From: JAGVJT01 sp964513205
GTDB lineage: Bacteria; Pseudomonadota; Gammaproteobacteria; Legionellales; Legionellaceae
Assembly: GCA_964513205.1 (NCBI GenBank)
Contig: CAZELP010000004.1
Span: 66,183 to 130,182, forward strand
Reading direction: 5' to 3'
Length of the DNA: 64,000 nucleotides
Positions 28,601 to 35,803 of the stretch are shown piece by piece; the first letter of the stretch is position 1, and each line of letters opens with the position of its first letter. A model generated the notes under the pieces. That model worked only from the letters and a program-made list of their open reading frames with translations, was not told the DNA's origin and made no database searches. Position numbers and translations under genes: made by a program.

Positions 28601-28750
28601 CTCAGAGAGTGGGTTTGTCTCTGGATGATCAGCCAATCCGGAAGGAAGCATCTTGCGAGAAGAATCACGACGAGACATCTGCACAATTTGGCCGACACCC
28701 AAAGAACGAAGGATTCCTTTTAAATTGTCAATGGGGAAAGTTCGCCTCAT
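25697..28750 (-). CDS. Unknown 1017-aa protein with NLS-like basic clusters
   Basis: I do not recognise this protein. It lacks a signal peptide and clear membrane helices. Residues 1-280 look helical and globular; 290-400 are highly charged, with SGKKKRKS near 347; 400-490 are probably coiled coil; 520-800 are helical again; and near 819-845 a 13-residue unit repeats (RTEDGNEMP..KRAR and KNGNEMP), coded by two 39-base tandem copies at 26214-26291. The KRGR/KRAR pairs resemble nuclear localisation signals. The last 150 residues are helical. It is a lone gene. Its size, lack of family and basic clusters suggest a possible secreted effector, which is inference. Confidence 0.8.
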   Translation of the reverse strand: MRRTFPIDNLKGILRSLGVGQIVQMSRRDSSRKMLPSGLADHPETNPLSELIENTFGSSALAGQSLITALVLSIMAGSDVPSLFESNQSETLEQKQELMLGWIEKNAQVLKNQGYDLTTINDFRRLASIFMPGNVVVVAYETEKNEPVLNFLSNSHAIPTLLQEIKRHNPKTIDIRTLSPTQAAALSVAHERDLLKVRHASDWISVIERMKMGSIENAKPQQILPILEILRPNLHIPADFSQAMLSMERRLMIGPSLNPLDVVNFMCEIWVPERPETSVDHQKSSSEKIEQQLTASLEKASVQPKEENKQVQDNRKHKGSEMKRNHDKSSNKVAGIDTSKFKNVSGKKKRKSLNVSNEISSHDLDRIEAQLLSKKKNQEPKETFSESDMDEHINKLEAGYKELVDAGKNQSYASFDMQSVKDKIKEIEGLLNSDINTQNWGLRAAQQGRITKLTNDLREQIKQLHHIVAKVESRVNQIADDSFGEVHRTLRTAHTVEKLVSSSLHLLKEAGVITPKVAEETAKLIENNPAVLRLLTNPSVDFQSLDIREIQKLISPHSVSPHLLMHSDADLSLTASEQSLLPVANDAFTEEMSGALIGSVSSLLMTLGRIIHDPESQLVIVENRDGKAAVTAIDVTTLTRESVSTLLSSMALGSHKRLMSLPRVAVERWHALNDMNPVLVNLNPNETFAVLRGLTGAQVNPEILPILSRIGYSQENLSLVSHHHAPAMRTIGSRAALNPMDRMVSMFALMFALKRFTPSNVLGVGKGTVSFTQNMDQNQTIIRNPSIRQSTGQQPSRPMRKQPLRIKADDKSHETHDVPHLKRGRTEDGNEMPIKRARIKNGNEMPKTGDKFDETLGKIANFEKDIASLIGKVERVKKDLSKNNINASLIVDELLVKLMNGHKGLTSNINLAIKTNQQMNKDPMPDILNHIESFKSLTTRAIRQTQKELASEPMVWKMLRPILNALIQVVNAFINTVRYGLGKPSQQTFHLFVNPLERFNKEIPEQPFTDDKPKGPK
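26214..26291. repeat. Two 39-bp tandem repeats inside the 1017-aa gene
   Basis: Units 26214-26252 and 26253-26291 match at 34 of 39 positions and are in frame, giving two copies of a 13-residue basic unit. Four of the five differences and the preserved frame indicate a fairly recent duplication. Confidence 0.85.
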
Positions 28751-28938
28751 TCTTTATCTCCTTGATAAATTTCGTGTCAAAATGACAACCCATACTAAGG
28801 AGTATAGAACATTTTACATTAAGTGCTTATTAAAAATGCAGATTGTTTTATCAAAAGAATAAAGTGTGTAACTACTCAAGTATTTTCGCCATATACAGAG
28901 AATATTCTTCATCGTTTGCGTTCATTTCAGGTAAATCC

Positions 28939-28947
28939 TGTTACAAT
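28939..28947 (+). promoter_or_regulatory. Extended -10 promoter upstream of cioA
   Basis: TGTTACAAT is an extended -10 element (TGn plus TACAAT) about 76 bases before the cioA ATG. No well-spaced -35 box is visible. The 270 bases between 28751 and 29022 hold no other gene that I can support. Confidence 0.35.
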
Positions 28948-29022
28948 TCTCTCTGATAATTGAACCATGATCGTGTTTTAAATAAGCCATATTATTTTAA
29001 CTCAAATGAGGATGGTAACATT

Positions 29023-30423
29023 ATGATTCTAGACCCAATTCTATTGGCCCGTATTCAATTTGCTTTTACAGTTAGTTTTCATATTATATTTCCGGCATTC
29101 TCAATTGGTTTGGCTAGTTTTCTAGCCATTCTTGAATGGCAGTGGCTGAGAACCAACAATACCAGTTATCGCGACACATATAAATTTTTAGTAAAGATTT
29201 TCGCCGTTGCTTTTGGAATGGGAGTGGTCTCAGGGGTCGTGATGTCTTATGAGTTTGGTACTAACTGGTCTGTATTTTCAGATAAAGTATCAAATGTAAT
29301 TGGACCTCTATTAGGGTATGAGGTCCTGACGGCCTTTTTTTTAGAGGCATCTTTTTTAGGGATTATGTTGTTTGGTTGGGAGCGAGTCAGCCCAAGAATG
29401 CATTTTCTAGCAACATGTATTGTTGCTTCTGGCACGTTACTTTCTGCTTTTTGGATACTCGCAGCTAACTCATGGATGCAAACGCCGCAAGGATTTTATA
29501 TGGGAGAAGATGGCCGCCTATTTCCATCGAACTGGATAGACATCATTTTTAACCCATCTTTTCATTATCGATTGGCTCATATGGTGACAGCGGCTTACAT
29601 TACAACAGCATTTGTAGTCGGTGGCATTGGTTCGTTTTATTTATGGAGTAAAAGGCATATCCCTCAGGCTAAAATCATGTTGGGCATGGCAACCTTGCTA
29701 ACAGCACTCGCCACTCCGTTTCAACTTTTTCTCGGTGATGCTCACGGATTAAATACCTTAAAATATCAGCCAGCAAAGGTCGCTGCCATGGAAGGTATTT
29801 GGGATAACGAAAAAGGAGCTGGTTTGAGGATTTTTGCCATACCAGATTCAAAAAAAGAACTCAATCACTATGAACTTATCATACCTCACTTGAGTAGCCT
29901 TATTCTCACGCATCATTATGATGGGGAAGTGAAGGGGCTCAAATCATTTAAAAAAGATAATAGACCTCCTGTTGGCATTGTATTCTGGGCATTTCGTATC
30001 ATGGTTGGGTTGGGTTTCTTGATGATTTTGTTAAGTTTTATAAGCGTTGTACAATATTTTCGTGGTAAATTATTTAGTAGCCGCTTAACACAAGGATGCT
30101 GGATGCTGATGATGCCCTCAGGTTTTGTCGCTCTTTTGGCCGGTTGGTTTGTTACCGAGGTAGGTCGACAACCTTTCACGGTGTATGGTGTCGTCCGTAC
30201 GGTACAATCCGTGTCTCCAGCGATCATCAGCAATGAAGTGGGTTTGTCCTTATTGGCTTTCGTGATGATGTACACCTTCGTGTTTGGTGCTGGGAGTTAC
30301 TATATTATCAAGTTGATTCGGAAGGGAATGCCCGTCATCGACGAAGAAGAGCAATATTACAAACATAGCAAGAATTCATCCATTATTGAAGGAATAATGC
30401 ACGAAGGAGATCACCATGTTTGA
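29023..30423 (+). CDS. cioA: Cytochrome bd-type quinol oxidase subunit I (CioA type)
   Basis: Membrane subunit that carries the haems and oxidises quinol, reducing oxygen to water. At 466 aa it is shorter than E. coli CydA (about 522), as in the short-Q-loop, cyanide-insensitive CioA group. Landmarks are ARIQFAFTVSFHIIFPAFSIG with the haem His, GTNWSVFSDKVSN, and EVGRQPFTVYGVVRT. The last is the normally GRQPW motif, here with Phe in place of Trp. The ATG at 29023 is preceded by AGGA; the frame runs upstream to a TTG at 28960 without family similarity. It overlaps cioB by 8 bases. Confidence 0.93.
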   Translation: MILDPILLARIQFAFTVSFHIIFPAFSIGLASFLAILEWQWLRTNNTSYRDTYKFLVKIFAVAFGMGVVSGVVMSYEFGTNWSVFSDKVSNVIGPLLGYEVLTAFFLEASFLGIMLFGWERVSPRMHFLATCIVASGTLLSAFWILAANSWMQTPQGFYMGEDGRLFPSNWIDIIFNPSFHYRLAHMVTAAYITTAFVVGGIGSFYLWSKRHIPQAKIMLGMATLLTALATPFQLFLGDAHGLNTLKYQPAKVAAMEGIWDNEKGAGLRIFAIPDSKKELNHYELIIPHLSSLILTHHYDGEVKGLKSFKKDNRPPVGIVFWAFRIMVGLGFLMILLSFISVVQYFRGKLFSSRLTQGCWMLMMPSGFVALLAGWFVTEVGRQPFTVYGVVRTVQSVSPAIISNEVGLSLLAFVMMYTFVFGAGSYYIIKLIRKGMPVIDEEEQYYKHSKNSSIIEGIMHEGDHHV

Positions 30424-31438
30424 TTTCTCAAATTCAATTGATTTGCCATTCATATGGGCTCTATTAATTGCCACGGGGATACTCATTTATGTCCTTTTGG
30501 ATGGTTTTGATTTAGGCGTAGGTATTTTATTTCCCTATGCTCCCTCAAATAAATGTCGTGATCGAATGATGAACTCGATAGCTCCTTTTTGGGATGGTAA
30601 TGAAACCTGGCTAGTTCTTGGTGGCGGAGGATTATTTGCGGCTTTCCCTTTAGCCTATTCTATTCTTTTACCTGCATTCTATATTCCTATTATTGCAATG
30701 CTTATGGGGCTGATTTTACGTGGAGTTTCTTTTGAGTTTCGTTTTAAAGCCAGCGAAAAAACGCGTCGATTATGGGACATTGCATTTCATATCGGATCTT
30801 TGGTTGCAGCTCTATCTCAAGGTTTTGTTTTAGGTGGATTTGTTCAAGGCGTTGAAATAACAAATAGAAATTTTTCTGGTGGTCCTTTTGATTGGGCGAC
30901 ACCGTTTTCATTTTTGACTGGGGTTGCTCTGGTATTTGGCTATGCTTTATTAGGTTCCAGCTGGTTAATTATTAAAACCCAAGATCAAACTCAAATCTGG
31001 GCACGAAAAATGGCGAAATACTCACTGATCGTTGTGGGTGTTTTTATTCTTTTAATCAGCCTTGTTATGCCAAGTATGAACGATGGTATTAAAAATCTAT
31101 GGTTTCACTCTAATCTTTTTTATATTTTAATAATTTTTCCTGCTTTAACTTTGATGTTCTTTTTTATAATTTGGCACGACCTAAAAATTTCAAAAGCAGA
31201 AAAAAGACCGTTTTTTATGTCGATGGGTATTTTTTTAATGTGTTACTTAGGATTAACCATTAGTTTTTATCCATGGTTGATCCCCTTTCATTATACGATA
31301 TGGCAAGCTGCAGCAGCAGGCCCTGGATTGTCCTTAATGCTAGTGGGAGTAGTTCCTTTATTGCCACTTATTTTAGCTTATACAGGCTATTGCTATTATA
31401 TTTTCAGAGGTAAAACTGATCATGAGCATATGTATTAG
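30416..31438 (+). CDS. cioB: Cytochrome bd-type quinol oxidase subunit II (CioB type)
   Basis: Second integral membrane subunit of the bd oxidase (340 aa). It shows the family start LLIATGILIYVLLDGFDLGV, APFWDGNETWLVLGGGGLFA and LRGVSFEFRFKA. It is translationally coupled to cioA (8-base overlap) and its end overlaps the following small gene by 17 bases. Confidence 0.94.
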   Translation: MFDFSNSIDLPFIWALLIATGILIYVLLDGFDLGVGILFPYAPSNKCRDRMMNSIAPFWDGNETWLVLGGGGLFAAFPLAYSILLPAFYIPIIAMLMGLILRGVSFEFRFKASEKTRRLWDIAFHIGSLVAALSQGFVLGGFVQGVEITNRNFSGGPFDWATPFSFLTGVALVFGYALLGSSWLIIKTQDQTQIWARKMAKYSLIVVGVFILLISLVMPSMNDGIKNLWFHSNLFYILIIFPALTLMFFFIIWHDLKISKAEKRPFFMSMGIFLMCYLGLTISFYPWLIPFHYTIWQAAAAGPGLSLMLVGVVPLLPLILAYTGYCYYIFRGKTDHEHMY

Positions 31439-31595
31439 TAAAATTGTAGCTAAAAGTCAACAAATGGATATAAAATTAAAGCAATGGCTTTGGTTTGTAG
31501 GGTTATGGTTTATGGGGTTAGGCGTCGTCATTCTCATGACCTTGCCCATTAAATTATTAATTAAGATCTGCCTCTCTACTACTCCATTCAACTAA
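31422..31595 (+). CDS. Small bd-oxidase accessory membrane protein (DUF2474-like)
   Basis: A 57-residue reading frame starting MSICISKIVAKSQQ at 31422, inside the end of cioB, with GAGGT about 11 bases upstream. It has one membrane helix bounded by basic residues (WFVGLWFMGLGVVILMTLP), the layout of DUF2474/CydX-like small subunits that commonly follow cioAB. An internal ATG at 31464 would give a 43-aa version. It ends at the base of a strong hairpin. The family name is from memory of the pattern; position and topology are direct observations. Confidence 0.7.
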   Translation: MSICISKIVAKSQQMDIKLKQWLWFVGLWFMGLGVVILMTLPIKLLIKICLSTTPFN

Positions 31596-31622
31596 GCAAC
31601 GTATATGGGCGTTGCTTAGTTA
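31591..31622. terminator. Hairpin terminator between cioAB operon and pit
   Basis: ACTAAGCAACG (31591-31601) pairs perfectly with CGTTGCTTAGT (31610-31620) around an 8-base loop. It sits at the junction of two convergent transcription units. The following T-run is poor on the plus strand, so termination efficiency is uncertain. Confidence 0.6.
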
Positions 31623-32888
31623 TAATGCAAACCATTTAGAAAACAAAAAATGCAGTAAAGCATATGATAGAATAGTTAGGAAAGAAGCGGCAGGAAGCGT
31701 TAAAATCCAAGAAGTAAAAATATTGCGAATGACGATTAAGTTCAAAGCACCAATACCTCGAGCAAGGCCAACGCCCAAAACAGATCCAACCAACGTTTGT
31801 GTAGCCGAAACTGGAATACCCAAACTGGTGGCCACAACAACAGTGGTTGCGGCGGCCAGTGTCGCGGCAAAAGCACGACTTGGCGTCAGAGCGGTAATAG
31901 AGCTTCCAACGGTCTCTATGACGCGGCGCCCATAGACCAAAAAGCCACTCAAAACACCAAAACACCCTAAAAGAACGATCCAGACAGGATATCCCATTGA
32001 TTCAATATTTTGATTTCCATGCGTAATTAAACTATGGATAATGGTCAACGGTGCAACGGTAAGAGAAACGTCATTTGCACCATGAGCAAACACCATTGCA
32101 CAGGCCGTCATCGCCATTAGCACTGCAAAATATTTTTCTACCTGCAAAAAACGATCTCGTCGTCTCATCTCAGGACGCTCTTTGATTTGCCGAATAGCCC
32201 ATAAACCAAACGCAGTGACCAAAATACTAGTTAAAAGCATCACAACAAGACTTTGTTGTGTATTGAGCTGCACGTTAAAATGCTTTAATCCTTTAAAAAC
32301 AGTGATAAAAGACAAAACTGCCCCCACCAAAAACAAATAGAATGGGATACAACGTTTTGCCCTCTCTAACACGTCACGCTTGGTAAAAATCAAAAGCTGG
32401 ATACTGGTGAATAGGGCGTAGGCGGTAATGCCAGAGATTAGAGGGGATGTCACCCAACCGATTGCGATATGCCCTACTTGCTTCCATTGAACCGCATCTG
32501 AACCCAACACAAGCCACCCAAAACCGACCATGGATCCGACTAATGCATTGGTAATCGAAACAGGAACGCCAATAAAACTCGCCAAATTCATCCACACGGT
32601 ACATGCAAGCAATACGCCAAGCATGCCCTCAATCAGAATGTGTGGTTTCTCCATCAAATGTGCCGTACTGATAATGCCGTCTCGCATTGTTTCAGTAACG
32701 TCTGCCCCCCCCAAAAAAGCTCCGGCAAATTCAAACACAATGGCAATTAACAAAGCTTGTTTTACAGTGACGGCTTTAGAGCCCATGGTGGTGCTCATAA
32801 CGTTGGCCAAATCGTTGGCGCCAACACCCCAATTCATCATAAAACAAAAAATAACGGCAAAAATAAGAAAAAGAGAGTAATGATCCAT
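31620..32888 (-). CDS. pitA: PiT-family inorganic phosphate transporter
   Basis: Low-affinity phosphate (or metal-phosphate) symporter of the inner membrane. The 422-aa protein carries the two internally repeated family signatures GANDLANVMSTTMGS near residues 23-37 and GANDVSLTVAPL near 265-276, with about ten membrane helices and a central hydrophilic loop. It is co-transcribed with the DUF47 gene, whose stop lies 9 bases upstream of its start. The gene symbol is by family only. Confidence 0.9.
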   Translation of the reverse strand: MDHYSLFLIFAVIFCFMMNWGVGANDLANVMSTTMGSKAVTVKQALLIAIVFEFAGAFLGGADVTETMRDGIISTAHLMEKPHILIEGMLGVLLACTVWMNLASFIGVPVSITNALVGSMVGFGWLVLGSDAVQWKQVGHIAIGWVTSPLISGITAYALFTSIQLLIFTKRDVLERAKRCIPFYLFLVGAVLSFITVFKGLKHFNVQLNTQQSLVVMLLTSILVTAFGLWAIRQIKERPEMRRRDRFLQVEKYFAVLMAMTACAMVFAHGANDVSLTVAPLTIIHSLITHGNQNIESMGYPVWIVLLGCFGVLSGFLVYGRRVIETVGSSITALTPSRAFAATLAAATTVVVATSLGIPVSATQTLVGSVLGVGLARGIGALNLIVIRNIFTSWILTLPAASFLTILSYALLHFLFSKWFAL

Positions 32889-32897
32889 AGGGCAATG

Positions 32898-33572
32898 TTA
32901 CCGGGCAATTAATATTTGTAAACGACCACCCACGGTTTGGGCATGATCGGCTAAGTCTCCAATCCATTGAACCAGCTTGTAGAGGAAAATTAAGGTCACC
33001 GGAGGCAACGTGTCCTCTATCGTAAAGATTTTATCGCGAATATTGGCTAACTGACCGTCACTGTCGTGCTCTATTTCGTCCAATGTCATGATCATTTCTT
33101 CAACGATTGTCACTTCACTGCCTCGAAATCCGCTTTCAAGCAATTGGTCAAGCTCATTGATGGCCTTGCAGGCCTGCTTTGCTGCGTCTAGACAACGCAA
33201 TAAAAATGGCATAAACAAGTTTTGTACAACAGGAGGCAATTGCATTTTTCTAGAAAAGACTAAGTTTGCAATGTCTTCTGCTTTATTTGCAATGCGATCT
33301 TGAGCACTCAGAAGCTCTAATAAATCAGTACGGGCAACAGGCAAAAATAAACCCGTGGGCAAATGAAGACGCAAATTTCGTTTGATTAAATCTGCTTCTT
33401 TTTCCATTTCCGCGATTTTTGTTTTTAACTCAAAAGCCAAAGACCAATCTTCATTCAAGACCGCTTCAAAAAAAGGATACAGCTGCTTGGCACAATGATA
33501 AACCTTGTGCATGTGTTGTTCAATTGGCCGTATAGGAGAAGGACCAAACACGTTAAAAATACTGTTAACCAT
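32898..33572 (-). CDS. DUF47 (PhoU-like) phosphate transport accessory protein
   Basis: Cytoplasmic all-helical protein of 224 aa, matching the TIGR00153/DUF47 family that pairs with PiT transporters and is thought to modulate them. Features are repeated helical segments such as LLELLSAQDRIANKAEDIAN and EIEHDSDGQLANIRDKIFT, with acidic metal-binding residues in E(H)DSDG. It lies 9 bases upstream of the pit gene in the same direction. Confidence 0.9.
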   Translation of the reverse strand: MVNSIFNVFGPSPIRPIEQHMHKVYHCAKQLYPFFEAVLNEDWSLAFELKTKIAEMEKEADLIKRNLRLHLPTGLFLPVARTDLLELLSAQDRIANKAEDIANLVFSRKMQLPPVVQNLFMPFLLRCLDAAKQACKAINELDQLLESGFRGSEVTIVEEMIMTLDEIEHDSDGQLANIRDKIFTIEDTLPPVTLIFLYKLVQWIGDLADHAQTVGGRLQILIAR

Positions 33573-33672
33573 GAAGTGACCTGAGTGTCAAAGTCGACGA
33601 AACCATTGCTCACATGATAACGAATCTCGACCGAACTGAAAAGACTATCATCCCAATTTTTGATTTTTATTG

Positions 33673-34413
33673 TTAATTTTGAATTATTTTAGAACTTTTT
33701 AATGTCGACAAATATGCTTGTGTATGCTGGTCTGCTCCATTTTTATACCCTTTACAACATCTACGTGCGATAAAATTAATGAGCGGATCGGTCACTCCAT
33801 TTAAAAAAGCATATTGCATATTATCGGCACCATGATGTGCTCTATGACGAGACTTAGAAAGTAGCACGTGGTATCGCTGCAACCATAACACAATGCGGTC
33901 GTTTTCAGTTGCTTGATGACAATAGTAATGCGATAACTCCGCAACGGAAGAGAAAATACCAAGTGCAATTAACCCGACATGCAGACAGGAAGATAATGGG
34001 ACATATCTTTGTATAACAACAAGGCAAACAAGATAAAATAACAACCAAAACTTGGTTCCTGACTCATCAAAATAGACTTTAAGAAAGGGTCTCACTTGAT
34101 AAAAATATTTTGCATGATGCAAATGAAAAGCGGCAATATAAGGCCCAACAAAAGAAGTATAATGCGTGTTGTTATCCATGAACATGTGCACCAGTCCATT
34201 GACAAAATCAGTCACCACATAGGCCATCACGAGTGTCAGAAAGCATTCCAAAGAAGAAATAGATTGCCCACTACAGAACCACCCCCATACACTTATCACT
34301 TGCAACATCACCACAGAAAAAGAAACGAAGCGCTCAAATCGTCGATATATTGGATCATTCAGATATTTTTCTATCGCGATATGAAATGCCAAAGTCTTGC
34401 TATCCAAACACAC
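33673..34413 (-). CDS. PEDS1/CarF-like lipid desaturase (TMEM189 domain)
   Basis: The 246-aa membrane protein matches the plasmanylethanolamine desaturase family by its histidine boxes: DFVNGLVHMFMD near residues 69-80, FHLHH near 96-100, ELSHYYCH near 159-166, and YHVLLSKSRHRAHH near 181-194 followed by NMQYAFLNGVTDPL. The family introduces the vinyl-ether double bond of plasmalogens (human PEDS1, myxobacterial CarF) at a di-iron site. The start is GTG at 34413; a TTG at 34407 is also possible. It stands alone between the phosphate genes and the salvage operon. Whether this organism makes ether lipids cannot be told here, so the substrate is uncertain. Confidence 0.8.
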   Translation of the reverse strand: MCLDSKTLAFHIAIEKYLNDPIYRRFERFVSFSVVMLQVISVWGWFCSGQSISSLECFLTLVMAYVVTDFVNGLVHMFMDNNTHYTSFVGPYIAAFHLHHAKYFYQVRPFLKVYFDESGTKFWLLFYLVCLVVIQRYVPLSSCLHVGLIALGIFSSVAELSHYYCHQATENDRIVLWLQRYHVLLSKSRHRAHHGADNMQYAFLNGVTDPLINFIARRCCKGYKNGADQHTQAYLSTLKSSKIIQN

Positions 34414-34489
34414 CCCTCATGAATAAAGAGTTCAAAAAATTATCATTATAAAAAACGCCATCCTCTAAACTCTTTCCTCATTTTTCACC

Positions 34490-34518
34490 CCCAGTTCTAT
34501 TTTAATAGCTTAACTGGG
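34490..34518. repeat. Nested palindrome upstream of the desaturase-like gene
   Basis: CCCAGTT (34490-34496) and AACTGGG (34512-34518) flank an inner CTATT/AATAG pair, forming a two-step hairpin in the 157-base gap between two minus-strand genes. It could be a terminator without a T-run or a protein-binding site. Confidence 0.45.
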
Positions 34519-34546
34519 AGTGTGCACTAATTAAACCACATTAAAG

Positions 34547-34566
34547 TGCCAAACTCCTTTTTGGCA
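34547..34566 (-). terminator. Weak terminator after the salvage operon
   Basis: On the minus strand TGCCAAA pairs with TTTGGCA around a 6-base loop, followed by CTTTAATG. It lies 5 bases after the stop of the SLOG-like gene. Confidence 0.4.
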
Positions 34567-34570
34567 ACGC

Positions 34571-35068
34571 TTAAATACGAAAAGCTGGTTTTAATGTCGC
34601 AAATAACTCTCGGAAAAGATTGCAGGCTTGTGAATGTATTCCTGGACTATTAGACTCTCTCGGACCAGCTATATTAAGCACATGGATACTCTCCCTGCTT
34701 ATCCAATCACGTATCTCATCCACTGCATGCTCTCTATCAGTTAACTTGATAATTAAGAATGGTTTTCTTTGTCTTTCTGCATCGGCAATTGTTAATCGAG
34801 TACCATCTTGTATTTTTTCAGGCAATGGTAAACAGGGAACAACAATTAAAGTTCCGTCAGAATCACGAATATTTAGCTTGGTTCTTTCATCTGGATCAGA
34901 AGTAATTGCTTCTTTCAACCAAGAATATGTATCGAATATACAAACCCCATTTTCATCTAATCCCCCCTTTGGGCACCAACCTCCAATGGGTATCTTTAAC
35001 TCCTCAGCAATTAAAAGAGCCGCCTGATCAACACCTGTTTGACCTCCTGAAACAATTTGCTCAATCAT
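34571..35068 (-). CDS. YpsA/SLOG-like 'putative molybdenum carrier' protein
   Basis: The 165-aa protein has the Rossmann-like SLOG/LOG layout of the 'putative molybdenum carrier' family: VSGGQTGVDQAAL near residues 6-18, GGWCPKGGLDENG near 30-42, NIRDSDGTLIV, and HVLNIAGPRESNSPGI near the end. The related LOG proteins hydrolyse N-glycosidic bonds of nucleotides, so a nucleotide or nucleoside ligand is likely; the molybdenum name comes from annotation history. The ATG at 35068 has AGGAG 8 bases upstream and overlaps the transporter gene by 8 bases, showing translational coupling. Confidence 0.85.
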   Translation of the reverse strand: MIEQIVSGGQTGVDQAALLIAEELKIPIGGWCPKGGLDENGVCIFDTYSWLKEAITSDPDERTKLNIRDSDGTLIVVPCLPLPEKIQDGTRLTIADAERQRKPFLIIKLTDREHAVDEIRDWISRESIHVLNIAGPRESNSPGIHSQACNLFRELFATLKPAFRI

Positions 35069-35798
35069 GCAATGGCTCCTGATTATCTTTTGAATATTTG
35101 AATGGAGTAAATTTTTTCGGAAAATCGTAAACATCCATTCCTGTTATGTTTTTAAGATAGTTAACCAACAGATTTGCAGGTCCAGACAATACAATACTAT
35201 AGAGCGCTTTAATAGAAAAACTGATTGCTACTACCTGTAAAATCCTATGATTTGGGATTGAACCGATTTCCATCATTAAAATAGCTATCAATGAATAAAG
35301 AGCTTCTGAAAACGTCGAGGCCCCCAAGCTTCTTAACCAAAAATAACGTCCTTTCAACAGTACTTTCCATCGAGATAAGATATAAGAATTTGCTAAATTG
35401 GCAACGATGTAAGCAAAAAATCCACTGACATTAATACGAAGCAAAGACAACCCTAAAACATAATTATAAGATGCCTGCTCGTGAAAAAATACGGGGTAAG
35501 GAGCTCGCAATATTAATTGGCAAATGACCACAAAGAGTGTTTGAGCCATGAATCCCGTGAGTATGACTGATTGAGTAATTCGATAGCCATAAATTTCAGT
35601 AATGATGTCATCTAAGATAAACACCAGAGGAGAAGTAAATGTTCCACCCAACACAAATATTGCATCAGATCCGATATACCGATTAGTTAGAACAGCATTA
35701 CACAACATAATGCTCATATAAAACATACTGATGAATACGAGTACTTTATATCCATACAGATTTTCAATTAATGATTGCCTACTTGCACATTTGCTCAT
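35061..35798 (-). CDS. Queuosine precursor transporter (VUT/YhhQ family)
   Basis: Inner-membrane carrier of the VUT_1/DUF165 family, whose studied members import queuine or preQ0/preQ1. The 245-aa protein has six or so helices and the signature FTSPLVFILDDIITEIYGYR near residues 55-75, then LRINVSGFFAYIVANLANSY and SLGASTFSEALYSLI. It is the middle gene of a three-gene minus-strand operon (5-base gap upstream, 8-base overlap downstream). The substrate is inferred from the family and fits the atypical tgt at 43629. Confidence 0.88.
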   Translation of the reverse strand: MSKCASRQSLIENLYGYKVLVFISMFYMSIMLCNAVLTNRYIGSDAIFVLGGTFTSPLVFILDDIITEIYGYRITQSVILTGFMAQTLFVVICQLILRAPYPVFFHEQASYNYVLGLSLLRINVSGFFAYIVANLANSYILSRWKVLLKGRYFWLRSLGASTFSEALYSLIAILMMEIGSIPNHRILQVVAISFSIKALYSIVLSGPANLLVNYLKNITGMDVYDFPKKFTPFKYSKDNQEPLHD

Positions 35799-35803
35799 TA
35801 ATG

